A stretch of DNA of 10,815 nt. Origin: Pseudomonadota bacterium. Lineage in GTDB: Bacteria; Pseudomonadota; Gammaproteobacteria; Enterobacterales; Enterobacteriaceae. The translations under genes and the position numbers were made by a program. Shown here one piece after another: positions 1 through 5,427 of the stretch (position 1 is its first letter; each line of letters starts with the position of its first letter). The stretch lies in NCBI GenBank assembly GCA_023454395.1, contig JAEYFY010000268.1, positions 1-10,815 on the forward strand, read 5' to 3'. The notes below the pieces were generated by a model, which saw only the letters and a program-made list of their open reading frames with translations, was not told where the DNA came from and did not search any database.

Positions 1-624
1 ATCCACTTAATCACTTTTGAAGATGACAGTACAAAAGTTCAACTTAAAGCCGTTCTTTCTTCTTTAGCGGCTAATGTGAAAACCTATTCAAATGAACAGG
101 CTTTCTTGAAATACTATTTTTCATCAACAAAAGGAGCACATAAAGAGTGCATCATAATTAATACAAAAAGTAGTGCAGCACCATCAATTGCACTGATTAA
201 AGAACTCAACAAATTGAGAAACATCATTCCTGTTATTATTATTTCTGGGGATAGTTCCATTGAGAGTTGTCGTAGCGCATTTAAATCAGGAGCTTTTGAA
301 TATTTAACTCGTCCTCTAAATGTGAATGAGCTTCTTAATATTGTCTCGGAATCTTTCTTACATTATGAAAGTGAAGTTGAGCAATTCCGAACATATATAT
401 CTCTAAAAGATAAATTTGGTAAGTTATCTAATAGAGAAAAAGAGGTTATGGAGATGATCCTTGAAGGAAATACGAGCAAAGAAGCGGCAGAAAAGCTTTC
501 GTTATCGCCTCGTACAGTTGAAGTTCATCGTTCAAATATGTATACGAAATTGAAAATAAGATCACTACCACAATTAGTTCAAGAGTATGATTTATTTAAG
601 AAATATGACTTAAGAGCAAACTAA
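1..624 (+). CDS. FixJ/TtrR-type response regulator with degenerate receiver domain (5' end outside window)
   Basis: This is a DNA-binding response regulator with an N-terminal receiver and a C-terminal LuxR/FixJ helix-turn-helix. The frame is open from base 1 and begins with beta-strand residues IHLI, as FixJ/TtrR-type receivers do, so the true start is a few codons upstream. The GTG at 76 lies inside the receiver and would remove its first strand. 207 residues are visible, close to full length for the family. The output domain is intact (window residues 141-200, with LSNREKEV and SPRTVEVHR). The receiver aligns with FixJ without gaps from the active-site strand onward, but the phospho-acceptor Asp is Asn (codon 54, AAT at 160-162), the following Met-Pro is Ser-Ser, and the conserved Lys is Arg (codon 104, 310-312). 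Acidic residues E7-D8-D9 are present but offset relative to FixJ. I infer a regulator not controlled by ordinary phosphorylation. Its target and any partner kinase are not visible. Confidence 0.85.
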   Translation: MHLITFEDDSTKVQLKAVLSSLAANVKTYSNEQAFLKYYFSSTKGAHKECIIINTKSSAAPSIALIKELNKLRNIIPVIIISGDSSIESCRSAFKSGAFEYLTRPLNVNELLNIVSESFLHYESEVEQFRTYISLKDKFGKLSNREKEVMEMILEGNTSKEAAEKLSLSPRTVEVHRSNMYTKLKIRSLPQLVQEYDLFKKYDLRAN

Positions 625-692
625 TTTACAATGTGATTTCTATTTATCAATGGGTTGTATTATCTTGCCATATAACGATATGACCTGTTTAA

Positions 693-718
693 TTTTCATT
701 AATATTTATTAATGAAAA
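693..718. repeat. Perfect 11-bp inverted repeat, AT-rich hairpin
   Basis: The arms TTTTCATTAAT (693-703) and ATTAATGAAAA (708-718) are perfectly complementary around the 4-base loop ATTT. The repeat lies about 70 bases after the regulator's stop codon. It could help end that transcript, but it has only one G-C pair per arm and no T-tract after it, so an operator or chance palindrome is equally possible. Confidence 0.5.
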
Positions 719-804
719 GAAGCTGTACTTCTAAAAATATTCTATTTTGGATGAATTACACCTAATATGGGAATAATTAATACGCTAGACACCATTCTAC
801 GATA

Positions 805-838
805 GAAAGGGCGGCAACTTATTTTGATGCCCCCTTTC
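805..838. other. GC-rich hairpin, possible terminator of the regulator transcript
   Basis: GAAAGGGCGGCA (805-816) pairs with TGCCCCCTTTC (828-838) if one base of the left arm is bulged, giving about 11 base pairs with an 11-base loop. It is by far the most GC-rich structure in this AT-rich gap. No run of T follows it on either strand, so it is not a textbook intrinsic terminator. A structured RNA element or a remnant of a lost gene is possible. Confidence 0.4.
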
Positions 839-893
839 ATTTGGGTTCGTTTAATTTCAATTTAAAACACTTGTATATATTATTTTCATAATC

Positions 894-937
894 GCTATTA
901 TTAATAACTATTATGATTGTTTTTTATTAATAATAGC
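894..937. repeat. Perfect 14-bp inverted repeat
   Basis: GCTATTATTAATAA (894-907) and TTATTAATAATAGC (924-937) are exact reverse complements separated by 16 bases. The arms extend to 17 bp (891-907 and 924-940) with one mismatch. The right arm begins in a T run at 920-925. This is the longest perfect inverted repeat I found in the window, and no neighbouring gene explains it. It could be a regulator binding site with two half-sites, an RNA hairpin, or the ends of a small decayed element. Confidence 0.55.
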
Positions 938-964
938 AATATAAGAGTAGATGAAGCCCTTCAT

Positions 965-978
965 TTGATATAAATCAT
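965..978. promoter_or_regulatory. FNR-like box (TTGATATAAATCAT)
   Basis: The sequence matches the FNR consensus TTGAT-N4-ATCAA at 9 of the 10 defined positions; only the last base differs. A weak -10-like hexamer TATTCT at 1002-1007 sits where an FNR site centred near -41.5 would require it. No gene begins soon downstream: the next start is at 1568. In DNA this AT-rich, one such near-match in 0.9 kb is not improbable, so this is a candidate only. Confidence 0.25.
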
Positions 979-1531
979 TTTTCACTTATTATAAAGATGA
1001 TTATTCTCATTTCTAATTTCTCATTTTCTTTATTCTTATTTCACGAAGAAAATTATTAATGAGTAAAAAATAATACAAAAGAAATCCCCGTCTCTTTTTT
1101 TATGCCCATTTAAAGACTATTTATGCGTTTTGATTTTCGATTTAAACAAAAAAATTCCTTATAAGAAAATTCTAATAGAAGTGTTTTAATTACGATTATT
1201 TAAACAGTAAAATAAGAAATAATAATAATTATTTCCTTTTATACTCCCTTTTACTTAAGAAATTTATTCTCTTTATAGTTTAATTAATGTAATACATCAT
1301 TTACCATTTCTACTTAATAACACTCCAATAAAGAGCATCATTAAATGATCAGAACATGTAAGTATAATTTACTAGCTTCAAATAGGTATTAACACCTAGA
1401 AAAACAAATGATTATTAATGATTGATTTACAGTCTTAATAAGAGCAAAACACGGAGGAATTAATCTGCATAAAAAAACATAAGTTAAACTTATACGTTTA
1501 TTCTTATTTTCACTTTGACCAAATGCCCTTA

Positions 1532-1540
1532 TGCTATAAC
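1532..1540 (+). promoter_or_regulatory. Extended -10 promoter for the phospholipid cassette
   Basis: TGCTATAAC fits the extended -10 form TG-N-TATAAT with one mismatch. A TTGACC lies upstream at 1515-1520, but the 14-base spacing is too short for a normal -35, so the extended -10 would carry recognition. Initiation would fall near 1547, about 20 bases before the ATG at 1568. It would also put the alternative ATG at 1523 outside the transcript. This is inference from motif match and position. Confidence 0.4.
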
Positions 1541-1567
1541 CTCCTAACTCGCTTTTTACAAAGAAAA

Positions 1568-2230
1568 ATGAACGCTCAAGATAAAAACCGCCGCCCAATA
1601 AAAGCAAGACAAACAAACTGGGCCACAAAGTGCAGCCGCTACTTACAACAAAAAGGGGCAACGCCTAACGGTATTTCCGTGTTTAGTGTCGTATTTGCAT
1701 TACTGGCAGGCTTCTCACTCTTTTGTGCCCTCTTTTATACATCTGGATTATTACGCTCAATTTTACTGATCCTTGGCGCTATCATGATCCAAGGTCGCCT
1801 CATTTGTAATTTACTCGATGGTATGGTTGCCGTAGAAGGAGGCATGAAAAGCCCTGTAGGGGCTGTCTATAATGAATTACCAGACAGAATTGCCGATACT
1901 TTAATTATTTTGGGTGTCGGCTATGGGCTATCTTCTGACTTTTCTATGGCCATTACCTTGGGCTGGGTGGGTGCTTTTTTTGCAGTAATGACCGCTTATG
2001 TTCGTGTATTAGGTGGTGCTTGTGGGCTAGATCAACAATTTACAGGTCCCATGGCAAAACAACACCGAATGGCGTTATTAACCTCTGTTGCTGTTGTTGC
2101 TGCATTTATTCCCAATCTTTGGGGAATATGGCTCTTTTTTATTTCATTATGGATTATTATTTTAGGTTCAATGCTGACCACAATTTTCAGAACCCGTCGA
2201 ATTTTACGGGATTTAGCACAAGGTGTCTGA
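1568..2230 (+). CDS. CDP-alcohol phosphatidyltransferase family protein (first gene of lipid cassette)
   Basis: This is an integral membrane enzyme of 220 residues that would move a phosphatidyl group from CDP-diacylglycerol to an alcohol acceptor. The family motif lies at residues 81-106: N81, D84-G85, A88, G98, N102-E103 and D106. The classic form is DxxDGxxAR...GxxxDxxxD. Here the first and third Asp are Asn and the Arg is Val. From memory, YnbA-like accessory members also carry this N/N pattern, so it marks a subfamily rather than a dead enzyme. About six hydrophobic segments are visible (roughly 37-56, 62-78, 111-122, 130-146, 169-184, 186-203). The charged N-terminus is MNAQDKNRRP. I chose ATG 1568 over ATG 1523 because the family domain begins soon after it and the likely promoter -10 lies at 1532-1540, although the ribosome site before 1568 is weak. 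The gene ends 3 bases before the acyltransferase gene. The head-group acceptor is unknown. Confidence 0.85.
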   Translation: MNAQDKNRRPIKARQTNWATKCSRYLQQKGATPNGISVFSVVFALLAGFSLFCALFYTSGLLRSILLILGAIMIQGRLICNLLDGMVAVEGGMKSPVGAVYNELPDRIADTLIILGVGYGLSSDFSMAITLGWVGAFFAVMTAYVRVLGGACGLDQQFTGPMAKQHRMALLTSVAVVAAFIPNLWGIWLFFISLWIIILGSMLTTIFRTRRILRDLAQGV

Positions 2231-2233
2231 TTA

Positions 2234-2956
2234 ATGAAAAATGGAAAACTTGCTTTAGATGCAAAAGTGGTATCATCCGTCTTAGTCTCTATTTGTCGAT
2301 TTTTAACAGGTATTCGCGCTAAACAAACCTCCCCTATTGCAAAAGATATACCTTGTATTTATTACGCTAACCATTCGAGTCATCTTGATGGCTTAGTTAT
2401 TTGGTCTTGTCTTGCACCCAATATTCGCCCTTATGTTCATCCCGTTGCCGCTGAAGATTATTGGAACAAAAACCGCTTACGCCGTTATTTATCTCGTCGT
2501 ATCTTTAGAGCCATTCTTATTCCTCGTCATGCTGCCAAAATGAATTTTCCACCAGAGGAAAATTTTTGCGAAGAGAGCGTAGAACAGCCTGCGAATGACG
2601 CTGCATCATCAACACCAAATAAAGCCAATGCACTTGCTCTGATGCAAAATATTTTAGACCAAGGGGATTCTTTAATTATTTTTCCTGAGGGTACTCGAGG
2701 CAACGGTGAATCTATTCAAGATTTTAAAGCGGGTCTTTGGCATCTCTCTCGTAAAAATCCGGATGTGCAATTAGTCCCTATTTATCTAGAAAACTTAAAT
2801 AGAGTTCTTCCTAAAGGCTCTCGCTTAGTTGTTCCTGTTATTTGCAGTGCAATTTTTGGCGCCCCTATTGAAGCCACTCATGAAAATGAAAGTAAACAAG
2901 AGTTTCTGGTAAGAGCAAAAAGTGCGTTAGAGGAGCTACACAATGGAACGTATTAA
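2234..2956 (+). CDS. PlsC-type 1-acyl-sn-glycerol-3-phosphate acyltransferase family protein
   Basis: This lysophospholipid acyltransferase-family enzyme (240 residues) probably acylates lysophosphatidic acid to phosphatidic acid at the inner membrane. The catalytic HX4D motif is at residues 47-52 (NHSSHLD), the substrate-binding FPEGTRG at 150-156, and a later VPIYLEN at 181-187, in the usual order. Between the first motif block and FPEGTRG there is an Ala/Ser/Asn/Glu-rich stretch (about 104-132) that looks like a flexible insertion; ordinary PlsC proteins have a shorter link there. The start follows the previous stop by 3 bases, with AAGG at 2220-2223 as the likely ribosome site, and the end overlaps the cytidylyltransferase gene by 14 bases. 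This arrangement suggests translational coupling. It is not the housekeeping plsC by context, because that gene normally lies elsewhere, and a different acyl acceptor cannot be excluded. Confidence 0.85.
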   Translation: MKNGKLALDAKVVSSVLVSICRFLTGIRAKQTSPIAKDIPCIYYANHSSHLDGLVIWSCLAPNIRPYVHPVAAEDYWNKNRLRRYLSRRIFRAILIPRHAAKMNFPPEENFCEESVEQPANDAASSTPNKANALALMQNILDQGDSLIIFPEGTRGNGESIQDFKAGLWHLSRKNPDVQLVPIYLENLNRVLPKGSRLVVPVICSAIFGAPIEATHENESKQEFLVRAKSALEELHNGTY

Positions 2957-3878
2957 TAACGAAGTTATCTGGATCTTTATCGGGCTCTTCTCTTTCTTAA
3001 TTATCGCCAGCATTATTGGTGCTATTTTAGCGGCAGTAAAAGGTCCTACATCCACTATTACGAATCTTAATTCAAGGATCAACGCGTGGTGGGTAATGTG
3101 TATTATTGCAGGTGTTGCCATAGGGATTGGAGCAATAGGTTCTGTCGTCCTCTTTACTATTATCTCATGGCTTGCATTACGCGAGCTGATTACCTTAACA
3201 CCCACACATCGTGGTGATCATGAAGCGCTATTCTGGTGTTTCTTCGTTATATTGCCTATCCAATACATTCTTGTTGGTGTGCAATGGTACAACTTAATGG
3301 CGGTATTTATTCCAGTTTACGCCTTCTTATTAATACCAACTCGTATGGCACTTTCAGGTGATACTCACCACTTCTTAGAACGTATGGCAAAAGTGCAATG
3401 GAGCGTGATGATAGCAATTTATTGCCTAAGTTACGCACCCGCACTTTTAATGTTGCCAATTGAAGGTTTCGAAGGTCGTAATATCAATTTACTGCTATTC
3501 CTAATGATCGTGGTGCAAGTTTCTGATGTTCTGCAATATGTGTTTGGTAAATTATTTGGCAAACATCCTATCGTGCCTAAATTAAGTCCAAATAAAACAG
3601 TGGAAGGCTTTTTTGGTGGCATTATCTCCGCCAGCCTTATTGGCATGATGTTGTGGTGGGCAACACCTTTCTCATGGTGGGCCGCATTTTTACTCTCTTT
3701 AGTCATTACATTGGCGGGTTTTGCGGGTGGTTTATGTATGTCTGCAATCAAAAGAGACAGCGGCGTAAAAGATTTTGGTACGATGATCGAAGGTCATGGT
3801 GGCATGATGGATAGAATGGATTCCCTCTGCTTTGCAGCACCTATTTTCTTCCATGTTATTCGCTATTTTTACGTTTAA
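2943..3878 (+). CDS. CdsA-type phosphatidate cytidylyltransferase (accessory copy, YnbB-like)
   Basis: This polytopic membrane enzyme (311 residues) would make CDP-diacylglycerol from phosphatidic acid and CTP. The C-terminal CdsA signature is complete at residues 267-294: SAIKRDSGVKDFG, then EGHGG (283-287) and DRMD (290-293), supplying the metal- and CTP-binding acidic and basic residues. The upstream SPNKTVEGFFGG block (215-226) is also present. Several hydrophobic helices span about 8-32, 49-79, 97-133, 153-171, 182-201 and 224-264. A strong AGGAG at 2931-2935, 7 bases from ATG 2943, supports this start, and the gene begins inside the end of the acyltransferase. The length is slightly above E. 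coli CdsA (285 residues, from memory) and near the paralogue YnbB. Its product would feed the CDP-alcohol phosphatidyltransferase encoded first in the operon. It ends shortly before the hairpin at 3945-3975. Confidence 0.9.
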   Translation: MERINNEVIWIFIGLFSFLIIASIIGAILAAVKGPTSTITNLNSRINAWWVMCIIAGVAIGIGAIGSVVLFTIISWLALRELITLTPTHRGDHEALFWCFFVILPIQYILVGVQWYNLMAVFIPVYAFLLIPTRMALSGDTHHFLERMAKVQWSVMIAIYCLSYAPALLMLPIEGFEGRNINLLLFLMIVVQVSDVLQYVFGKLFGKHPIVPKLSPNKTVEGFFGGIISASLIGMMLWWATPFSWWAAFLLSLVITLAGFAGGLCMSAIKRDSGVKDFGTMIEGHGGMMDRMDSLCFAAPIFFHVIRYFYV

Positions 3879-3913
3879 TTTTACGCTGTTTAATCAAAAG
3901 TAAACTGACCTAT

Positions 3914-3949
3914 ATAGATTAAAAAATAGATTAAAATATAGACTAACAT
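3914..3949. repeat. Three tandem copies of a 12-base repeat
   Basis: Consecutive units ATAGATTAAAAA (3914-3925), ATAGATTAAAAT (3926-3937) and ATAGACTAACAT (3938-3949) repeat with an exact 12-base period. The first two differ only in their last base. The third drifts, and its end forms the left foot of the terminator stem. The repeat may be a replication-slippage product or phased A-tract (bent) DNA; no known protein site is recognised. Confidence 0.55.
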
Positions 3950-3975
3950 GCCGATATTAAAACTATCGGCATGTT
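3945..3975 (+). terminator. Intrinsic terminator of the phospholipid cassette
   Basis: AACATGCCGATA (3945-3956) and TATCGGCATGTT (3964-3975) form a perfect 12-bp stem with a 7-base A-rich loop. It lies 66 bases after the cytidylyltransferase stop. The following bases are T-rich (TTTATA, then TATTTTTCTT) though interrupted. The stem is the only GC-rich structure in the region, so I take it as the transcript end. A-rich sequence on the left suggests it could also act, more weakly, on the other strand. Confidence 0.75.
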
Positions 3976-4220
3976 TATACACCCTATTTTTCTTATACTA
4001 ATTTAATATCATTAATTGACTATCATTATATAAATTAAACATTTGTTTTAATTTTGGATTAAAAATCAATATTTTATCTTTTATATATAAATCAAATGAT
4101 TAAATAAAACCATTACGAGTAAAGAGGTCTGATTTCTCTACTTTTTTATTTATAGTGATAGCCTAAAAGACCGCTATCTTTTACCCTAACGCCCCTTTTC
4201 ATTTTAGATCCTTTACAATT

Positions 4221-5042
4221 ATGATCACTTGGCTACTTCTTGCTTTTTCTTTGTTATTTTTGGGTTTCAATCGCACTCTTGCATTTATTACACTGATATT
4301 TACAACACTTAGCGCATTTATAACCGGTGTTATTACATGGCATACCTTGCCTGTTATTTTTAGTATTCTCTTACTAGCATTCGCCTATTCTCGCTATAAA
4401 ACACAGCCTCTACTTAGAGCAATTATCATTCTCGCACTTGTCATTATTGCCAGTGGATTAACTTTTCACCTTATTCCTGGTTTTAACAATTTACGTTACC
4501 TTTCACATGCCATTATAGGGATGAAAAGCGCCCCTTTTTCTTTTTATTTAAATGCTGATAAAGCATTATTACCCTTTATTTTTCTGATCTTTATTCCTAC
4601 GCTTTTTGTCTGCGCTCCATTAAAAAAAGCAAATAAATTACAGTGGGCAATGCTCATTATTGCTATTCCTGCATTGTTATTGATCGCTGTAAAACTAGGG
4701 GGATTAGCAATTGAATTGCATTTACCATCATGGTTACCTGCCTTTATTCTTGCGAACCTCTTTTTTGTATCACTTGCTGAAGAAGCATTATTTAGAGGTG
4801 TAATTCAGCAAACATTATCACGCTATCTACCTCCTTATGTTGCTCTACTAATAGCAGCCATTATCTTTGGTTTAGCACACTTCGCAGGGGGAATATTGCT
4901 CGTTATTTTTGCTTCACTCGCGGGAATTATTTATGGGTTAGCTTGGATGTGGAGTGGTCGGCTCTGGGTTTCAACGCTATTTCACTTTGCACTTAATCTG
5001 ACTCATCTGCTCTTTTTTACTTACCCATTTAAAATAGCCTAA
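4221..5042 (+). CDS. CPBP-family intramembrane metalloprotease (CAAX protease/bacteriocin-processing)
   Basis: This polytopic membrane protein (273 residues) has a C-terminal CPBP (Abi/CAAX prenyl protease-like) domain. The family's three metal and catalytic motifs are all present: EExxxR at residues 187-192 (SLAEEALFRG), FxxxH at 216-220 (FGLAH), and HxxxN at 255-259 (HFALN). The active site therefore looks intact. Before it lie about five hydrophobic segments (roughly 2-16, 19-38, 43-56, 66-84, 115-132), then 141-164 and 172-185. No substrate can be named. In bacteria such proteins are linked to leader-peptide or bacteriocin maturation and self-immunity, or to membrane-protein regulation, but no bacteriocin-like small gene lies next to it. 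The gene appears to stand alone: it follows a terminator by about 245 bases and precedes a hairpin. The ribosome site before ATG 4221 is weak. Two Met codons in the visible N-terminal region (1 and 101) leave 4221 as the only sensible start. Confidence 0.85.
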   Translation: MITWLLLAFSLLFLGFNRTLAFITLIFTTLSAFITGVITWHTLPVIFSILLLAFAYSRYKTQPLLRAIIILALVIIASGLTFHLIPGFNNLRYLSHAIIGMKSAPFSFYLNADKALLPFIFLIFIPTLFVCAPLKKANKLQWAMLIIAIPALLLIAVKLGGLAIELHLPSWLPAFILANLFFVSLAEEALFRGVIQQTLSRYLPPYVALLIAAIIFGLAHFAGGILLVIFASLAGIIYGLAWMWSGRLWVSTLFHFALNLTHLLFFTYPFKIA

Positions 5043-5085
5043 TCGATTTTTTTTCTTATCTTATCGAAGTCTTTTTTATCCTGAT

Positions 5086-5138
5086 TTTCACCACCTTTTA
5101 CTGACATCTTATCTTCATCAGTAAAAGGATGAGTGAAA
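5086..5138. terminator. Long imperfect hairpin downstream of the CPBP gene
   Basis: CCTTTTACTGA (5094-5104) pairs perfectly with TCAGTAAAAGG (5118-5128) around a 13-base loop. The stem continues through an internal loop with TTTCAC (5086-5091) and GTGAAA (5133-5138). The position, about 45 bases after the CPBP stop, suits transcript-end protection or termination. No T-tract follows on the + strand, so an intrinsic terminator is not proven; a regulator-binding palindrome is the alternative. Confidence 0.45.
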
Positions 5139-5203
5139 CGTGAAAGCAATCACACAAATAGAATACAGATATTCTTATTTGCGCCCATCATCCAATGAAA
5201 TTT

Positions 5204-5234
5204 TTGTTAGTATGCTTTGTCGCTTATCTATAAA
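5204..5234 (+). promoter_or_regulatory. Tentative allS promoter
   Basis: TTGTTA (5204-5209) resembles a -35 and TATAAA (5229-5234) a -10, but the 19-base spacer is longer than the usual 16-18. Transcription would begin near 5241 and leave a leader of almost 190 bases, which contains the small hairpin at 5379-5395. This is the best pair I see upstream of allS and is weakly supported. Confidence 0.25.
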
Positions 5235-5416
5235 TAATCAAAACTTCATACGGCAAACAACAATAAGCCGAAAATAATAACATCCATTAACACGATAAGA
5301 AGTTGTCTTACTTCGCGGTATAGACCTCAGGAAAAATAGGTAAGCTTTGCTCTGTTTGCTTTGTTTTCTTTTTTTAGTTCAGCATTATCTGCTGAGAATT
5401 TGCCTCTTTCGCCATC

Positions 5417-5420
5417 AGGA
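5417..5420 (+). promoter_or_regulatory. Ribosome binding site fixing the allS start
   Basis: AGGA lies 7 bases before ATG 5428, an ideal spacing. The frame stays open upstream to a TTG at 5347, which would add 27 mostly hydrophobic residues unlike any LysR regulator, so this site decides the start at 5428. Confidence 0.75.
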
Positions 5421-5427
5421 CAAAAAT

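Larger units (their letters stand above)
625..1567. other. 0.94 kb AT-rich gene-free gap with inverted repeats
   Basis: No reading frame here has a plausible start, ribosome site and protein-like composition. The only open stretches are very short, for example 13 codons from ATG 1123. The DNA is strongly AT-rich, with many A and T runs. It holds three hairpin-forming repeats (693-718, 805-838, 894-937), an FNR-like box (965-978), a short near-palindrome TAGGTATTAACACCTA at 1383-1398, and TAAGTT-A-AACTTA at 1480-1492 just upstream of the next promoter. I saw no tRNA-like or known small-RNA fold. The gap may be an old deletion or decay site, a long regulatory region, or the home of an unrecognised small RNA; the sequence alone does not decide. 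Confidence 0.6.
3879..4220. other. Intergenic region between lipid cassette and CPBP gene
   Basis: This 342-base stretch holds a 12-base tandem repeat (3914-3949), the terminator hairpin of the lipid cassette (3945-3975), and a small hairpin (GATAGC 4157-4162 with GCTATC 4173-4178, 10-base loop, then TTTTA). The middle part is almost pure A/T, with several TATA-like strings but no convincing paired -35 and -10. No small gene was seen. Confidence 0.55.
5043..5427. other. Intergenic region between CPBP gene and allS
   Basis: This 385-base stretch holds a T-rich run immediately after the CPBP stop (5047-5054), a long imperfect hairpin (5086-5138), a tentative promoter (5204-5234), a short stem GAAGT (5300-5304)/ACTTC, and a perfect TCAGCA/TGCTGA hairpin (5379-5395, 5-base loop) shortly before the allS ribosome site. 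In one frame, 5346-5405 reads like a secretion signal without a start codon. No complete small gene is supported. Confidence 0.5.

Noticed and set aside
76..624. A complete regulator beginning at GTG 76
   Set aside because: The frame is open back to base 1 and the upstream codons encode the first receiver strand and helix, so the GTG is internal and the gene is cut by the window edge.
742..840. Minus-strand reading of 32 codons starting MKGGIKIS
   Set aside because: The bases before its ATG hold no ribosome site and I recognise no homology; the ATG lies on the hairpin at 805-838. Probably chance.
990..1008. Fur-box-like sequence
   Set aside because: It matches the 19-base Fur consensus at only 14 positions by eye, and such matches are common in DNA this rich in A and T. 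No iron-related gene follows.
1523..1567. Longer start for the CDP-alcohol phosphatidyltransferase at ATG 1523
   Set aside because: No ribosome site precedes it, the added 15 residues do not look like the family, and a likely extended -10 at 1532-1540 would place it before the transcript start.
1389..1661. Minus-strand 90-codon reading frame
   Set aside because: It overlaps the start of the phosphatidyltransferase on the other strand, has no ribosome site, and has the composition of a shadow frame.
3431..3751. Minus-strand frame inside the cytidylyltransferase gene
   Set aside because: It is antisense to the conserved CdsA coding sequence and lacks its own ribosome site or recognisable domain.
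5347..5427. Hydrophobic N-terminal extension of AllS from TTG 5347
   Set aside because: LysR regulators start directly with the helix-turn-helix; AGGA at 5417-5420 is ideally placed for ATG 5428; the extension is a product of T-rich DNA.
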